NCBI GenBank assembly: GCA_030267965.1 | Contig: BRYA01000146.1 | Span: 1-23,576 of the forward strand | Origin: Triparma columacea | Taxonomy: Eukaryota; Sar; Bolidophyceae; Parmales; Triparmaceae | Direction of reading: 5' to 3' | DNA length: 23,576 nucleotides | Shown here: positions 7,969 to 18,078 of the stretch, in pieces | How positions within the stretch are numbered: position 1 is the first letter of the stretch | Layout of the letters: each line of letters starts with the position of its first letter | Made by a program: the position numbers and the translations under genes | The notes under the pieces: generated by a model | The model's input: only the letters and a program-made list of their open reading frames with translations | Told to the model about the DNA's origin: nothing | The model's database searches: none

Positions 7969-10763
7969 TCATGCATTTGAACTGCGTTTGGCTTCTGCTT
8001 CGCGGGCCAATTCGCGCTCTTCGCGCTCAGCGTGTTTGGTGTACATGTCGGGAAGCTCGGGCTTCCAGTTGGACGGTTCAACGTCTTCTAAGTCCATTGA
8101 CGAGTCCCATGGCTCGAACATGTGGGTATCCTCTGGGTCCTTGATGTCAGGCACGATGGGAATGTCCTCAGTCGCCAACCTTTGCTCCAAGAGCCCCTCC
8201 CAGTCGAAACCTGAAAACCACTTGTGGGTCATGATCGCGTGGATGCCCCCCTTGGTGTTACCAAGCCTCTTGGTCTGAGTCACGTGCAGGAGCTTCTTGA
8301 TAATGTCGCGAATACCCTTGCTGAAGTGCGAGGGGTTCACAACCCCTCCAGCAAGGATCTTCTCGTAAACTTCCATTGGATCCTCGGCCATGAAAGGAGG
8401 CTGCCCCGCGGTGAGCTCGTAAATGAGGACGCCGAGGGCCCAGTAGTCCACGGCATAGTCGTGTCCCTCGGTGGTGATGATCTCAGGGGCCAGGTAGTCG
8501 GGCGTTCCGCAGACCGTCCAAGTTTTGCCCTCGGTCATGATCTTGGCGAGACCAAAGTCGACAATCTTGGCGTACCCGTTGTGGTCCATGACAAGGTTCT
8601 CGGGCTTGAGGTCACGGTACGCTATCCGGTGGGAATGGATCTGGGAGTACGCGAGGACCACGGACGCTGCGTAGAACTTTGCCCAAGACTGCGATCGAGG
8701 GGGGAGAGGGTTGCGTTAGGTTGGTAGTTGGGTAGGGAGAAAGGCCTCTCCTTCTCACCTCTTCGAACTTATAGTACTTCTTGGCGTGGGTGAAGAGCTC
8801 CCCGCCCTGCAAAAGCTCGAGGACGAAATAAAGGTAACGCTTGTCCTGAAGGACAGTGTGAATGAGGGCGATGTTAGGGTGGCCAAACTGGGCCATGATG
8901 TGAAGTTCGTTCATGACGTGCTTCTCTAGCCTCTGTTGGATGATCATGTCCTTCGACTGGCACTTGAGGGCGAAGCATTTCTTCGATTTCTTGTGCTTGC
9001 ACATGACCACCTTTCCGAACGCTCCAGCTCCGAGCACCGAGATGAGGTCAAGGTCGTCTATCGTCATATCGAGGTGGTACCTCTTGGCGATGGCGGCATT
9101 ACTTGCCGACTCCACGTCATCGGCCTCGTCGAGTCTGTGCGTTCCTGCAATGATGTCGGACAGTAAGCCGAGTGTGTTCTCGATCATCTCACGGTCGAGG
9201 GTGAGCAATTCGGTGTCCTCTAGCGCTATGACCGTGCAGGTTCGGGACTCCTCGGCAATCAGGGCCTGCTCTCCAAAGTACCCGCCAACATCTAATATCT
9301 TGGGGGAGGATCCGAACCTTTCCTCGAGAGACATATTGTTCTGCTTGGGGCTCCCCAGCATTTCCCTGCCATCTTTTCCTTCCTCGCCTCCCTTCTTTAG
9401 CTTCATCGAGGCTCTGCGGGACGCCATCTCGACGGAGATTCTCCTAGGTCTCTTATCACCTTTTTCGTCGTAGGTGTGGACTCCCACCTTGCCGCTCTTC
9501 ACGATGAAGAGCACGTCTCCCGGGGTATCCTGGCGCATAATTATGTCTCCCTTCTTGACATTGTCCTTCTCGAGTGACATAGCCATATGGTCGAGCTCTT
9601 GGACAGTAAAAACGTCCTTCAGGAGCTTGCCGGGCTGGATCTCTACGCTCCCAAGCATTATGGTGTTGTCCCTCAGGCGCTTCATATGGTGGTACGTTGT
9701 GATGATATGGAAGTCGTCCCTAGTGAGGGACCAGACGACTGAGGCCTCACTCGCAACGATTGTGGCCGCGCGTGGCTTGGAGTACATGAGGCCAAGCTCG
9801 CCGAAGCCCTCCCCGTCGGACAAGGTAACCCCCTCAATCTTCTTGGAATTCTTTTCTCCCGGGGCCTTGACCCAGACGTCGAAGGAGCCGACCTCGACGA
9901 CGTAGAAGTGGTTGCCCTCGTCTCCCTGCTCGATGATCTTCTCTCCCTCTGCGACCTCCCTCCTCTCAAAGGCATCGACCATGTCAGTGATCTCCTTGGA
10001 TCCGCTCTGGGCGAACAGCACGTTGGCGTTGACTGCCGCCAGGATGATTTCGCGCACGTCTTCTACCTTAGGTATAGTTTTCTTCTTGTAGTCGTCGATG
10101 CTCTTGAGGGCCTTGTCGTGAGTTCCCATGACAGCATCACGATGACGGCCATGCTCATTACCCCCATTAGTATTCAAGAAGTGGGCGCCGGAACTGTGAT
10201 ATAGAACCTTGGTCGTCTCAAAGACGGAACCCCTTTTCTTAAAGGCCTCGAAGGCGTCGTACGCGAACTTCCTCAGTTTCACTACTTCAGCCAGCGCCTC
10301 CTCAAAGTTGTGGAGGTCTGTTTTGGGGAGAAGTTAGAGGGGAGGGGAGAGGGGAGAGGAGAAGGAAGGGAGGTGTGAAAGAGAGATATAGGTTTGGGGT
10401 AGATATTGGGTGAGAATGGGGTCGTTGATTTAGGTATAGCTGGCACGAGAGGAAAGATTTCAACCCCATCCATCAAGAATTTCAGCACTTCAGGCCGCAA
10501 AATAGGATATTTCCCCCTCTTAGGAGGATAGTGGGAAGAAGAGGGGGGGTTACCGAAACGAACCCGCCCATATCCTGCTCAGAAGCCAAGAAGACAGCCT
10601 AACTCCCCGAAGGACTTCGCCCACTGTTAGGGCTCTTACCTGATCCATCCATGGGTTTCGTCATGACGTTATCCTCGGCGGCGCTTGAGATCCGCCTGAC
10701 CTTAGAGGCCATGTCAGTAAGGTTCGGGTTTACCCCTTTGTTGCTGCTGGCGGCTGCGCCCAT
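7969..10763 (-). CDS. Cyclic-nucleotide-dependent protein kinase (PKG-type AGC kinase), 800 aa
   Basis: Ser/Thr kinase activated by cyclic-nucleotide binding. Exons 10763-10640, 10317-8759 and 8688-7969; introns of 322 bp (GTAAGA...CAG) and 70 bp (GTGAGA...CAG) with matching phases. The N-terminus MGAAASSNKG fits an N-myristoylation signal and is followed by KVRRISS, suggesting membrane anchoring. CNB-A (about residues 140-250) has FGELGLMYSKPRAAT. CNB-B (about 275-415) has FGEQALIAEESRTCT and a ~55-residue insert containing RRIS and RRAS. Kinase domain: GAGAFGKV at 471-478, ALK lysine 493, YRDLKPEN with Asp587, DFG at 605, TWTVCGTPDYLAPE with the activation-loop Thr619. It ends in an AGC-type tail. 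Tandem CNBs plus kinase in one chain is the PKG arrangement; PKA keeps them on separate subunits. All catalytic residues are intact. Confidence 0.95.
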
Positions 10764-10875
10764 CAGGTTAAATGCAATCAGTTCAGTAGCAAGCAGGTAA
10801 CCGGGCTCCTTTCGGCGACCCCAAAATGCCCAAAATCGGAGGGAAAAAAGGCCTAGAAAACAAAGCTTGGCTCTT
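10764..10875. promoter_or_regulatory. Short divergent intergenic region (112 bp)
   Basis: Lies between the start codons of the kinase gene (minus) and the giant coiled-coil gene (plus). It contains a purine-rich AGGGAAAAAAGG stretch and no TATA box. The plus frame opens slightly earlier, at a TTG at 10867; the first ATG is 10876. Confidence 0.55.
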
Positions 10876-13800
10876 ATGAGTGGAATAGTTCCCCCGCCTC
10901 TCCATGCGCGAGGCTTTGCCACAGTTGATGATGCCGGTGTGCCACCTGAGGTGCTGAGGATGTCGATAGATGCCCTCAACCCCAGTGCCCCCCCTCCTCC
11001 CCACCCGCCCTCTGCTTCCTTTGACTTTATTTCAAGCAGTGAGAGCGATAATTCAATAGGATATGGCGTTTCTGTTGCTAGTGATGACTCATTGTTCTCC
11101 TCAGAATCGTCAGATAGGAGAAGGATGCAATATGAGGCCAAAATTAAGAAGGGGGGAAGGTCAAGGTCCAGAGCGAGAAGGGTGAGCGGAGGACTGGGGT
11201 GGCTTTCTGGGGAATTGAGGGGTGGATGGAGTGAGATGGGGTCGTAATTGGATTGTTGTTTTGTTTATATCAAGGATAGAGCCCGTTAACCTCCCCCTCA
11301 CACCCAATGCCCCCCACCCGCCCCCATCGCAGAAGAAATCTAGATCATCACGAAACACCTCTCACTCCACCCCTCACTCCTTCACGTTTGAATCTCGCGG
11401 TGCCCCGGTCAGCAACCCGTTGAGCAGCTCGACTGAGTCTAATGCCAATCTTACGCATTCGACAAAGAAGAAGGAGGCTCCCCTTGAGGAGGAGCAGAAG
11501 AAGCTGACCATCCTCCCGTCAGAGGCTCTCGTCATTACCCCTGACCGCCCTCTTCATCCTCGCCCTCCTAATCACCCTCGGCCTACCGTCTCTAATGCCG
11601 CCGCCACCGCCGCCGCCGTCGCAACTCATGCAACACCCACCACCCCCACTACCCCCCTCTCCTCCTCCTCCTCCACCACCTCTTCAACCACCTCGTTTGA
11701 CGATGAGACCATCGAGTCCTCGGGAATACCCATGGCAATCCGCATTCCCAACCCCTCCCCCCCGGCAACCCACACCCCGACGACCCTGGATAACGGAAGC
11801 ATCGATCCTGAATCGGTTTTGATTCTCCAGAACACAGGTGAGAATGGCCGTATAACCATCATGACAATACCGGTGCCCCTAACCCTGCGCTCCTCTCCTC
11901 CCCCTTCGCGCCAACCCCCACAGTTTCCAATACCCTCGTCGCCAACAAGCAGTTGAGCCTCAACCTGAAGCACTGGAAAAATACCAACTCCACCCTTCAG
12001 CAGAAACTCTCCCAACTCTCATCCCAGCTGCACACGTCCCGTAGCGAGAACAACCGGATGCACGAAGAGAACACTATGCTGAAGGCCGCAGTCGATGGCA
12101 ACCTCAGCATTTTCCGGGAGGAGGGTTGGAAGGCATCCCAGGACCACATCGTTGCCCTGCAGACGGCGAACCAGCAACTTCAGCTCCGCCTAGCAGGCGA
12201 AATCGACACGGGGAAAAACTCGAACGCCACCCTTAAGTCCCAGAACTCGGCGCTCCAGCAGGAGGTCGCCAGGCTCGCCAACCTCCTCACGCAGAAGAAC
12301 ATCCTTCTCAGCGGCCAAGCCAGGGAGACAGTGAGGAGCGAGGACGAGGTTGAAAAGTACAGGGACCTCATGGAGGGGAAACTGGCCGAGGTCAACGGCA
12401 AGGTGACGGCTTACGAAGCCCTCACAAGCGCCTCAGAGAGGGAGAAGACCTCCCTAGCCTCCCAAGTGGAGCACTCCAAGATTGAGCTTTCCAACCTCGA
12501 GCGTGAGATGGAGGTGAGATCATTTTCGTCGTCATTCCCGCTTGTAGCATCGTTCCAACCCAGTAATGCGACCCTCCCCTCGCTTCCCTCATCGTCGCAG
12601 ACCCTCAAGTCCGAGAGCGACTCCAAAGAATCGGAGTTGCGTAAGTTGCGATCCCTCTGCAAAGACCAGGAGAAGGAGCTCCACGACTTCAAGACGAGGA
12701 GCGTCGGTGACGTCGAGAAGATGCTCAGGCATGAGATAGACGCAATGAACGCGAAGCACTCCGAGGAGCTTGAGAAGGAGAGGGTCGAAACGGCAAGGCT
12801 TCAGGGTGTCGTTGAGGACGTTAAGGAGGAGAGAGATGGAGGGAGGGAGCAGGTGAGAACGGGATGGCTAAGCGGTTCGTTGTAAGAGGAGCACTCTGAC
12901 CCCCTCCCACGCTTCGCCCCGTCACACATCACAGATCCTTTCTCTCCAGCGAGAGGTCAACACCTTTAAGGCGTCCTTGCGGAGGCTCGGGGAGGAGCTT
13001 AGAAACGTCGCGGTAATGAACGGCGTCAACACCGGCTCCTCTGTCAACATGAGCCTCGACAGTAACTCTGGCTTTACGACCCTTCTTGAGATGAGCAGGG
13101 ACGTTCTCAACGAGAGCGAGGGCAGCGTCCTGATAGGGGACTTGATGGGCGATGGCAACGACGAGAGTCGAGATAGCGCGAACGTCAGCGAGGGTGACGG
13201 AACCGTCGTGAATTACGCCGAAGAGCAAGAGACAGATGGGGGAGAGGAGGGAGATGGAGAAGTAGTCGACGACGACGAAGGCAACGACGATGAATCTGCC
13301 GCGTCCGATCTCCCGCCTCAGCATCAACCTGAAACATTGATGGCCAACTCCAACACGCAGACGGACCCCTCCCCAATCAGCCCCGAATTCCAAAGACAAC
13401 TCCAGAAACTTTCCAGCGAGAGATCCAACCTCGCTGCGGAGCTCGCCTCCATGCGCAACCGTAACGAGTTCCTCACCACAGCGAACAACGAGCTCGCCAT
13501 GACCACGAGGAGGATGGAGGAGGAGTGGAAGAGTATGAACATGGAGAGGGTGGAGAAGGACGGCATGGTCCGAAAACTTGAAGCCGTTGTTGAGGCCATG
13601 AAGGGTGAGCTGGACGCCATCGTCAGCAGCGAGGCCAGACTGAGGCAGGGTGGGGGGAAGAAGGTCGCGAGTGACCCTGTTAGGGACGAGCTTAACTCAA
13701 GGTTGGACAAGTTAAGGGGGGAGCTCAACGAAATGACCAGCACCAACGCTGTGCTCAGGCAAGAAAACGCGGCCAAGAACGCAGAGGTCGAAGGCTGGAA

Positions 13801-16800
13801 GGAGGAGAACTTGGGCCTATGCGAGCGTGTCGCGGGGTTGGAGAGGAGGGTTAAGGTTGCGAAGAGGACGATGGAGGAGGAGGAGGCAGCGAGGGAGGAG
13901 AAAGTTAAGGAGGGGGCGTCAATGGTTGAGTTAAGGGATGAGCAGGTACAGACCGAGGCGCTGAAAGAGGAGGTGGAGGAGGAGAAGGTTGCCAGGGTTG
14001 AGTCAAGGGACTGGCAGGTGCAGACGGAGGAGCAGGTGGAGATGGAGGTGATTAGGGAGAAAGATGCGGAGATCGCTAAGCTTGGGATCGAATTGAAGGA
14101 GACAAGGGAACGAATGAAATTGTTGGAGAGCGAGCTCGAAGGTTTTGAGGTCGAGGAGGAGCTAGGAAAGATTACGAGCGGGGAGAAGGAGAGGGGAAGT
14201 GAGGAGGTAGAGAGACTGAGGGAGAAATTGAAGGGGTCCAAGGAAGCGATGAAGAAGCTCACAGTAACCATTGCACAACTCAAACTTAGAGAGACTGAAA
14301 TGAAGGAGAGGTTGGAGAAGGAGCACGCGCAAATGGTCGAGGAGTGCCTGGAGTCGCAGAGGGTCGCAATGGAGGAGAAAAGGGTGGAAGAGCTTGAGGC
14401 CCTAACGAAGAAGTTACGGAAGGGGAAGGGGGGGGTGGAGGAGGGAGAGCTTCAGGCCCTGGCTGAGAAACTAGAGAAGGAGCACGCCAAGGTAGTCGAG
14501 GAGAGCTTGGTGTCGCAGAGGATGAAAATGATGGAGGAAAGGGGGGAGGAGTTGGAGGGTCTAATTGAGAGCTTGGGGAAGGAGAAGGCGGAAGAACTAG
14601 AGGGACTCACTAAGAAGCTAGGGAGCGAACACGCCCAGATGGTTGAGGTGGAGCTCGAAGCCCTCACTGAGAAGCTCGGAAAGGAGCACGCCCAGATGGT
14701 TGAGGTGGAGCTCGAAGCTCTCACTGAGAAGCTCGGAAAGGAGCACGCCCAGATGGTTGAGGTGGAGCTCGAAGCCCTCACTGAGAAGCTTGGAAAGGAG
14801 CACGCCCAGATGGTTGAGGTGGAGCTCGAAGCCCTCACTGAGAAGCTTGGAAAGGAGCACGCCCAGATTGTCTCGAATCTTGAGACAAAGCTTGAGAACG
14901 AAATGAAGGAGAGCTTGGAGTCGCAGGGGATCGCGATGGAGAAGATGAAAGGAGAGGAGCTTAAGGGTCTAGTTGAGAGGTTGGAGAAAGAACACGCAAA
15001 GGTCGTCTCCGATCTTGAGGCCAAGCTTGGCAAAGAAAAAAAGGAGAGCTTGGAGTCGCAAAGAGTCGCGATAGAGAAGGAAAAGGGAGAGGCCCTGGAA
15101 GCGCTCGCTCGCGACTTTGGGGGGGAGAACACCGAGGTAATATCCAACCTAATTGCGAAACACGGAAAGGAGAAAGAGGACACGATGAGGACTCTCACAC
15201 AGAAGTTGGATTCGGAAAGGGAGGAGGCCATCAAGGTTCTCGAGGAGAGGTTGAACAGGGAAAAAGAGGAGGCGATTCAGGCCGTTGAAAAGAGGTTGGC
15301 GGGGGAGAATGAGGAGGCGATTAAGGTTCTCGAGGAGAGGTTGGTTGGTGAAAAGAAGGAGGCGATCAAGGACGTCGAGGAGAGGTTGAATAGAGAAAAG
15401 GAGGAAGCGATTCAGGCCGTTGAAAAGAGATTGGCGGGGGAGAATGAGGAGGCTATTAACGTTCTCGAGGAGAGGTTGGTTGGTGAAAAGAAGGAGGCGA
15501 TCAAGGTTCTCGAGGAGAGGTTGAATAGGGAAAAGGAGGAAGCGACTAAGGTCGCTGAAAAGAGGTTCGCGGGGGAGAATGAGGAGGCGATTAAGGTTCT
15601 CGAGGAGAGATTGGTGGAAGAGAAGGAGAAAGCCATATGCGTCCTCAATGCGAAACTTGAGAAGGAGAAGAACTCCCTCGATGTCGCCTCGAGCGAAATT
15701 AAAAAACTTCGCGGCGACCTTGCCTCCCAGGTCGACGACTTCCAGCAGCAGCAAACCAGGCTTCGCGAGGGATACGAGGAGGAGATGGAGAGCGCAGAAA
15801 TCGACCATAAGGGCAAACTGACCTCGCTGCAGATGCGCCTTGACAAGGAGATTGAAACCACCAATGCAATCAACAAGGCCAAGCTGGACAAAATGAGGAA
15901 GGAGAAGGCGGAGGAGATCAAAACCGTCGAAGCCACGATGCAGGGGAAGATTAATAACCTCTTGGCCATCTTGAGCCACGACGACGGGGAGGGAGGAGAG
16001 GGTGTCGAGATCGAAGGTTTAAAGAGGGCCGTTGTGAAAGTCGAGGGGCAGATCGCCGAGGCTGGGATGGTCATCACGGCCAAGGAGGAGGAACTTCAGC
16101 GGCTTGCCTTGGAGCTCGAGGATGAAAGGGAGAGGAGAGAGAAGGGGGAGGGAAGGCTTGAAACCACCAGGGGGGAAATCAGGGGAGTCGAAGAGGTTGT
16201 CAAGAGGTTGAAGGAGGAAAGGGGTGCACTGAGGAAGGAGGTTGGGATGGTAAGAGGGAACCTAGAGGGTGTGAAAAGGGAAATGGTTGAGGTCGTGGAG
16301 GAGAAGGAAAGACGGTTTGAGGAGGTGGGAAGGGAATTGGGAGTGATGAAGGGGAGGTTGGATGACAAGGAGAGGGAGGTTAGGGGGCTGAGGGAGAAGA
16401 TCGAGGGAGTGGGGAGGGTGGTGGAGGAGAAGGAGGAGGTTGAGAGGAAATTGGAGGCAGCGAAGGTGACTGTGGAAGCTGCTGAGGCAAAAGCGGCAGA
16501 GGTGGGGAGGAGGATGGCTGAATTTAAGATGGAAACTGAGGCCAAGGTGGCAGCAGCGGAGGCCAAGGTGGCAGCAGCGGAGGCCAAGGCAGCAGCGGAG
16601 GTCAAGGCGGCAGCGGAGGTCAAGGCGGCAGCGGAGGCCAAGGCGGCAGCGGAGGTCAAGCCTCCTGGCTCCGACAACTATGAGGACATCTTCGATCGCC
16701 TCGATAAGAACCACGACGGAAAGCTCACCCCCAAGGACGTCGTCCTGGGGCTCCGCAAGAACCCTGACCTCGCAGCCGAACTCGGCCTCAGCTCGCACAT

Positions 16801-17883
16801 CGGCGAAGGACCCACCCAAGACGCCCTCATGGCCATGTTCATCGCCATGGACATTGACCAGAACGACGAGGTGTCGAAGAAGGAGTTCTTGCAGTTCGAG
16901 AGGAAGATCCACGAGGATCGCGGAAGGAGGGAGAGGTCAAGAAGGTCAACGAGGAACTGAAAGAGGCAGAGAAGAAGTTCGAAGAAGAGAGGGCAAAGGC
17001 AGCGGACCTCATCAGGGACGCTAGGCAGGCCTGTGAGATGACCATTAACGGAGTCAGGGCAGAGGCGGCCATTGAAGTCAAGGGACTAGAAAGGAAGCTC
17101 GAGCTCGTCAAGGCAGAGATGGAGGGGTGGAAGAGGGAAGAGGAGGAGGAAAGGAGATCAGCGGGCGTGGGGATGGGGGTGTCGATGTCAATGGGGGAGC
17201 ACTCCGCTTCGATGGGTGGACACTCCGTGTCGATGAACGCGTCGGAGGCATCGCTTGCCGCGGAGAGGGCTGCGCTCACTGCGTCTCACGAAACTTCACT
17301 CAACGAGACCATGACAGTCCTCAGGCAGGAGAAGGACGCCGCGGTCAAGGAGGTCAGGGCGAGGCTCCAGAACGAGAAAGAGATCTTCGCCAGGGCTCTG
17401 CACGCCAAGCTTCAGGCCGAACACTTGAAGAAGATTAAAAACCTGACGGCAAAGCACAGGGCCGAAGTCGAGAGACTAAGGGAGGAGATGGAGAGCAAGG
17501 ACTTAAAGGCGGCGAAGGTTATTGAGAGTGTTAGGAGGGACGTCGGAGGGCTTGCAGGGGTAGGGGGGACGGGGGGGAGGAAGGACGTCTCTGAGGTCAA
17601 GGCCAAGTACAGGGAAAAGATCAGGAAACTCAAGGCAGCATGGGAAGAAGAAAAGAAGGAAATCGTCCGGGTCGTCAAAGGAGAGTGCGACGCTATCCTG
17701 AGGAGGACCGAGAAGGCGCAAAACCTACACGACAAGTTCCTGCGGAGGGTAGAGAGGCTGGGGCTGGGGGGTGGGGGGGACTGGGGGGAGGAAAAGGAAA
17801 AGGAAAAGACGGGAATGTCAATGAGGGAAACGGACGAGTTCTTGAAGAGCCTGCTGGAGGACTTTGAGGGCAAGAAACTGTAA
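10876..17883 (+). CDS. Giant coiled-coil protein with EF-hand pair; apparent frameshift near 16925
   Basis: Exons 10876-11181, 11333-11837, 11924-12513, 12601-12852 and 12935 onward join in phase 0, 1, 0, 0 with GTGAG donors and CAG acceptors. The N-terminal ~270 residues are Ser/Pro/Thr-rich and disordered, with a basic RSRSRARRKKSRSSR stretch across the first junction. The rest is Glu/Lys/Arg-rich coiled coil. It carries 19-residue repeats (about 1120-1195), 15-residue repeats (1315-1449), an EAKAAA stretch (1753-1793) and two EF-hand loops (DKNHDGKLTPKD at 16703; DIDQNDEVSKKE at 16850). In this sequence the frame stops at TGA 16958-16960 (1892 aa). Coiled coil of the same character continues in the -1 frame (KEGEVKKVNEELKEAEKKF...) to TAA 17881-17883; a continuous protein would be about 2200 aa. 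Intron 12514-12600 is 87 bp and stop-free, so retention would keep frame. Role unknown; a Ca2+-responsive scaffold is a guess. Confidence 0.8.
14591..14866 (+). repeat. 57-bp coding tandem repeat, four near-identical copies plus a degenerate one
   Basis: Units at 14639, 14696, 14753 and 14810 encode MVEVELEALTEKLGKEHAQ (19 residues) and differ only at a few silent positions (GCC/GCT, CTC/CTT). A degenerate unit precedes them at 14591. Near identity at the DNA level points to recent expansion or homogenisation. Confidence 0.95.
15224..15628 (+). repeat. 45-bp coding repeat organised as three 135-bp higher-order units
   Basis: Nine 15-residue units run without gap from 15224, in order type N (EAIKVLEERLNREKE), type A (EAIQAVEKRLAGENE) and type V (EAIKVLEERLVGEKK), repeated three times. 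Degenerate units flank both ends (DTMRTLTQKLDSERE before; KAICVLNAKLEKEKN after). The N-A-V order shows that the 135-bp block, not the 45-bp unit, was the last thing duplicated. Confidence 0.93.
16538..16660 (+). repeat. Coding Ala-rich microrepeat (EAKVAAA / EAKAAA)
   Basis: Two 21-bp units (EAKVAAA) are followed by four 18-bp units (EAKAAA or EVKAAA) and a partial one. It directly precedes the EF-hand pair. Such EAAAK-like sequence favours a rigid single helix, so it may be a spacer. Confidence 0.92.
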
Positions 17884-17951
17884 ACTGTGTACATGTTGAT
17901 AAGAACGACGCAAGAATTTTATTTATTCATGGATGGGGGGAGGGCTCGGGG

Positions 17952-18078
17952 GCTGAGGGCTGGTGGCTGGTGGCTGGGGGCTGGGGGCTGGGGGCTGGGG
18001 GCTGGGGGCTGGGGGCTGGGGGCTGGGGGCTGGGGGCTGGGGGCTGGGGGCTGGGGGCTGGGGGCTGGGGGCTGGGGC
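17952..18078 (+). repeat. GGGGGCT heptamer minisatellite
   Basis: About 16 consecutive perfect 7-bp units (CTGGGGG), with decayed units on the left edge. It starts about 70 bp after the stop of the giant coiled-coil gene and so lies in its likely 3' UTR. The G5 runs every 7 bases on the sense strand could form G-quadruplexes in DNA or transcript. Confidence 0.95.

Noticed and set aside
10318..10639. Minus-strand ORF pieces within this stretch (e.g. 10282-10500)
   Set aside because: This is intron 1 of the kinase gene, with GTAAGA and CAG ends and matching phase.
14452..15234. Ser-rich minus-strand ORF across the coiled-coil repeats (also 13324-14283, 15149-15979, 16096-16677)
   Set aside because: Reverse-strand shadows of Glu/Lys-rich coding repeats; no independent coding signal.
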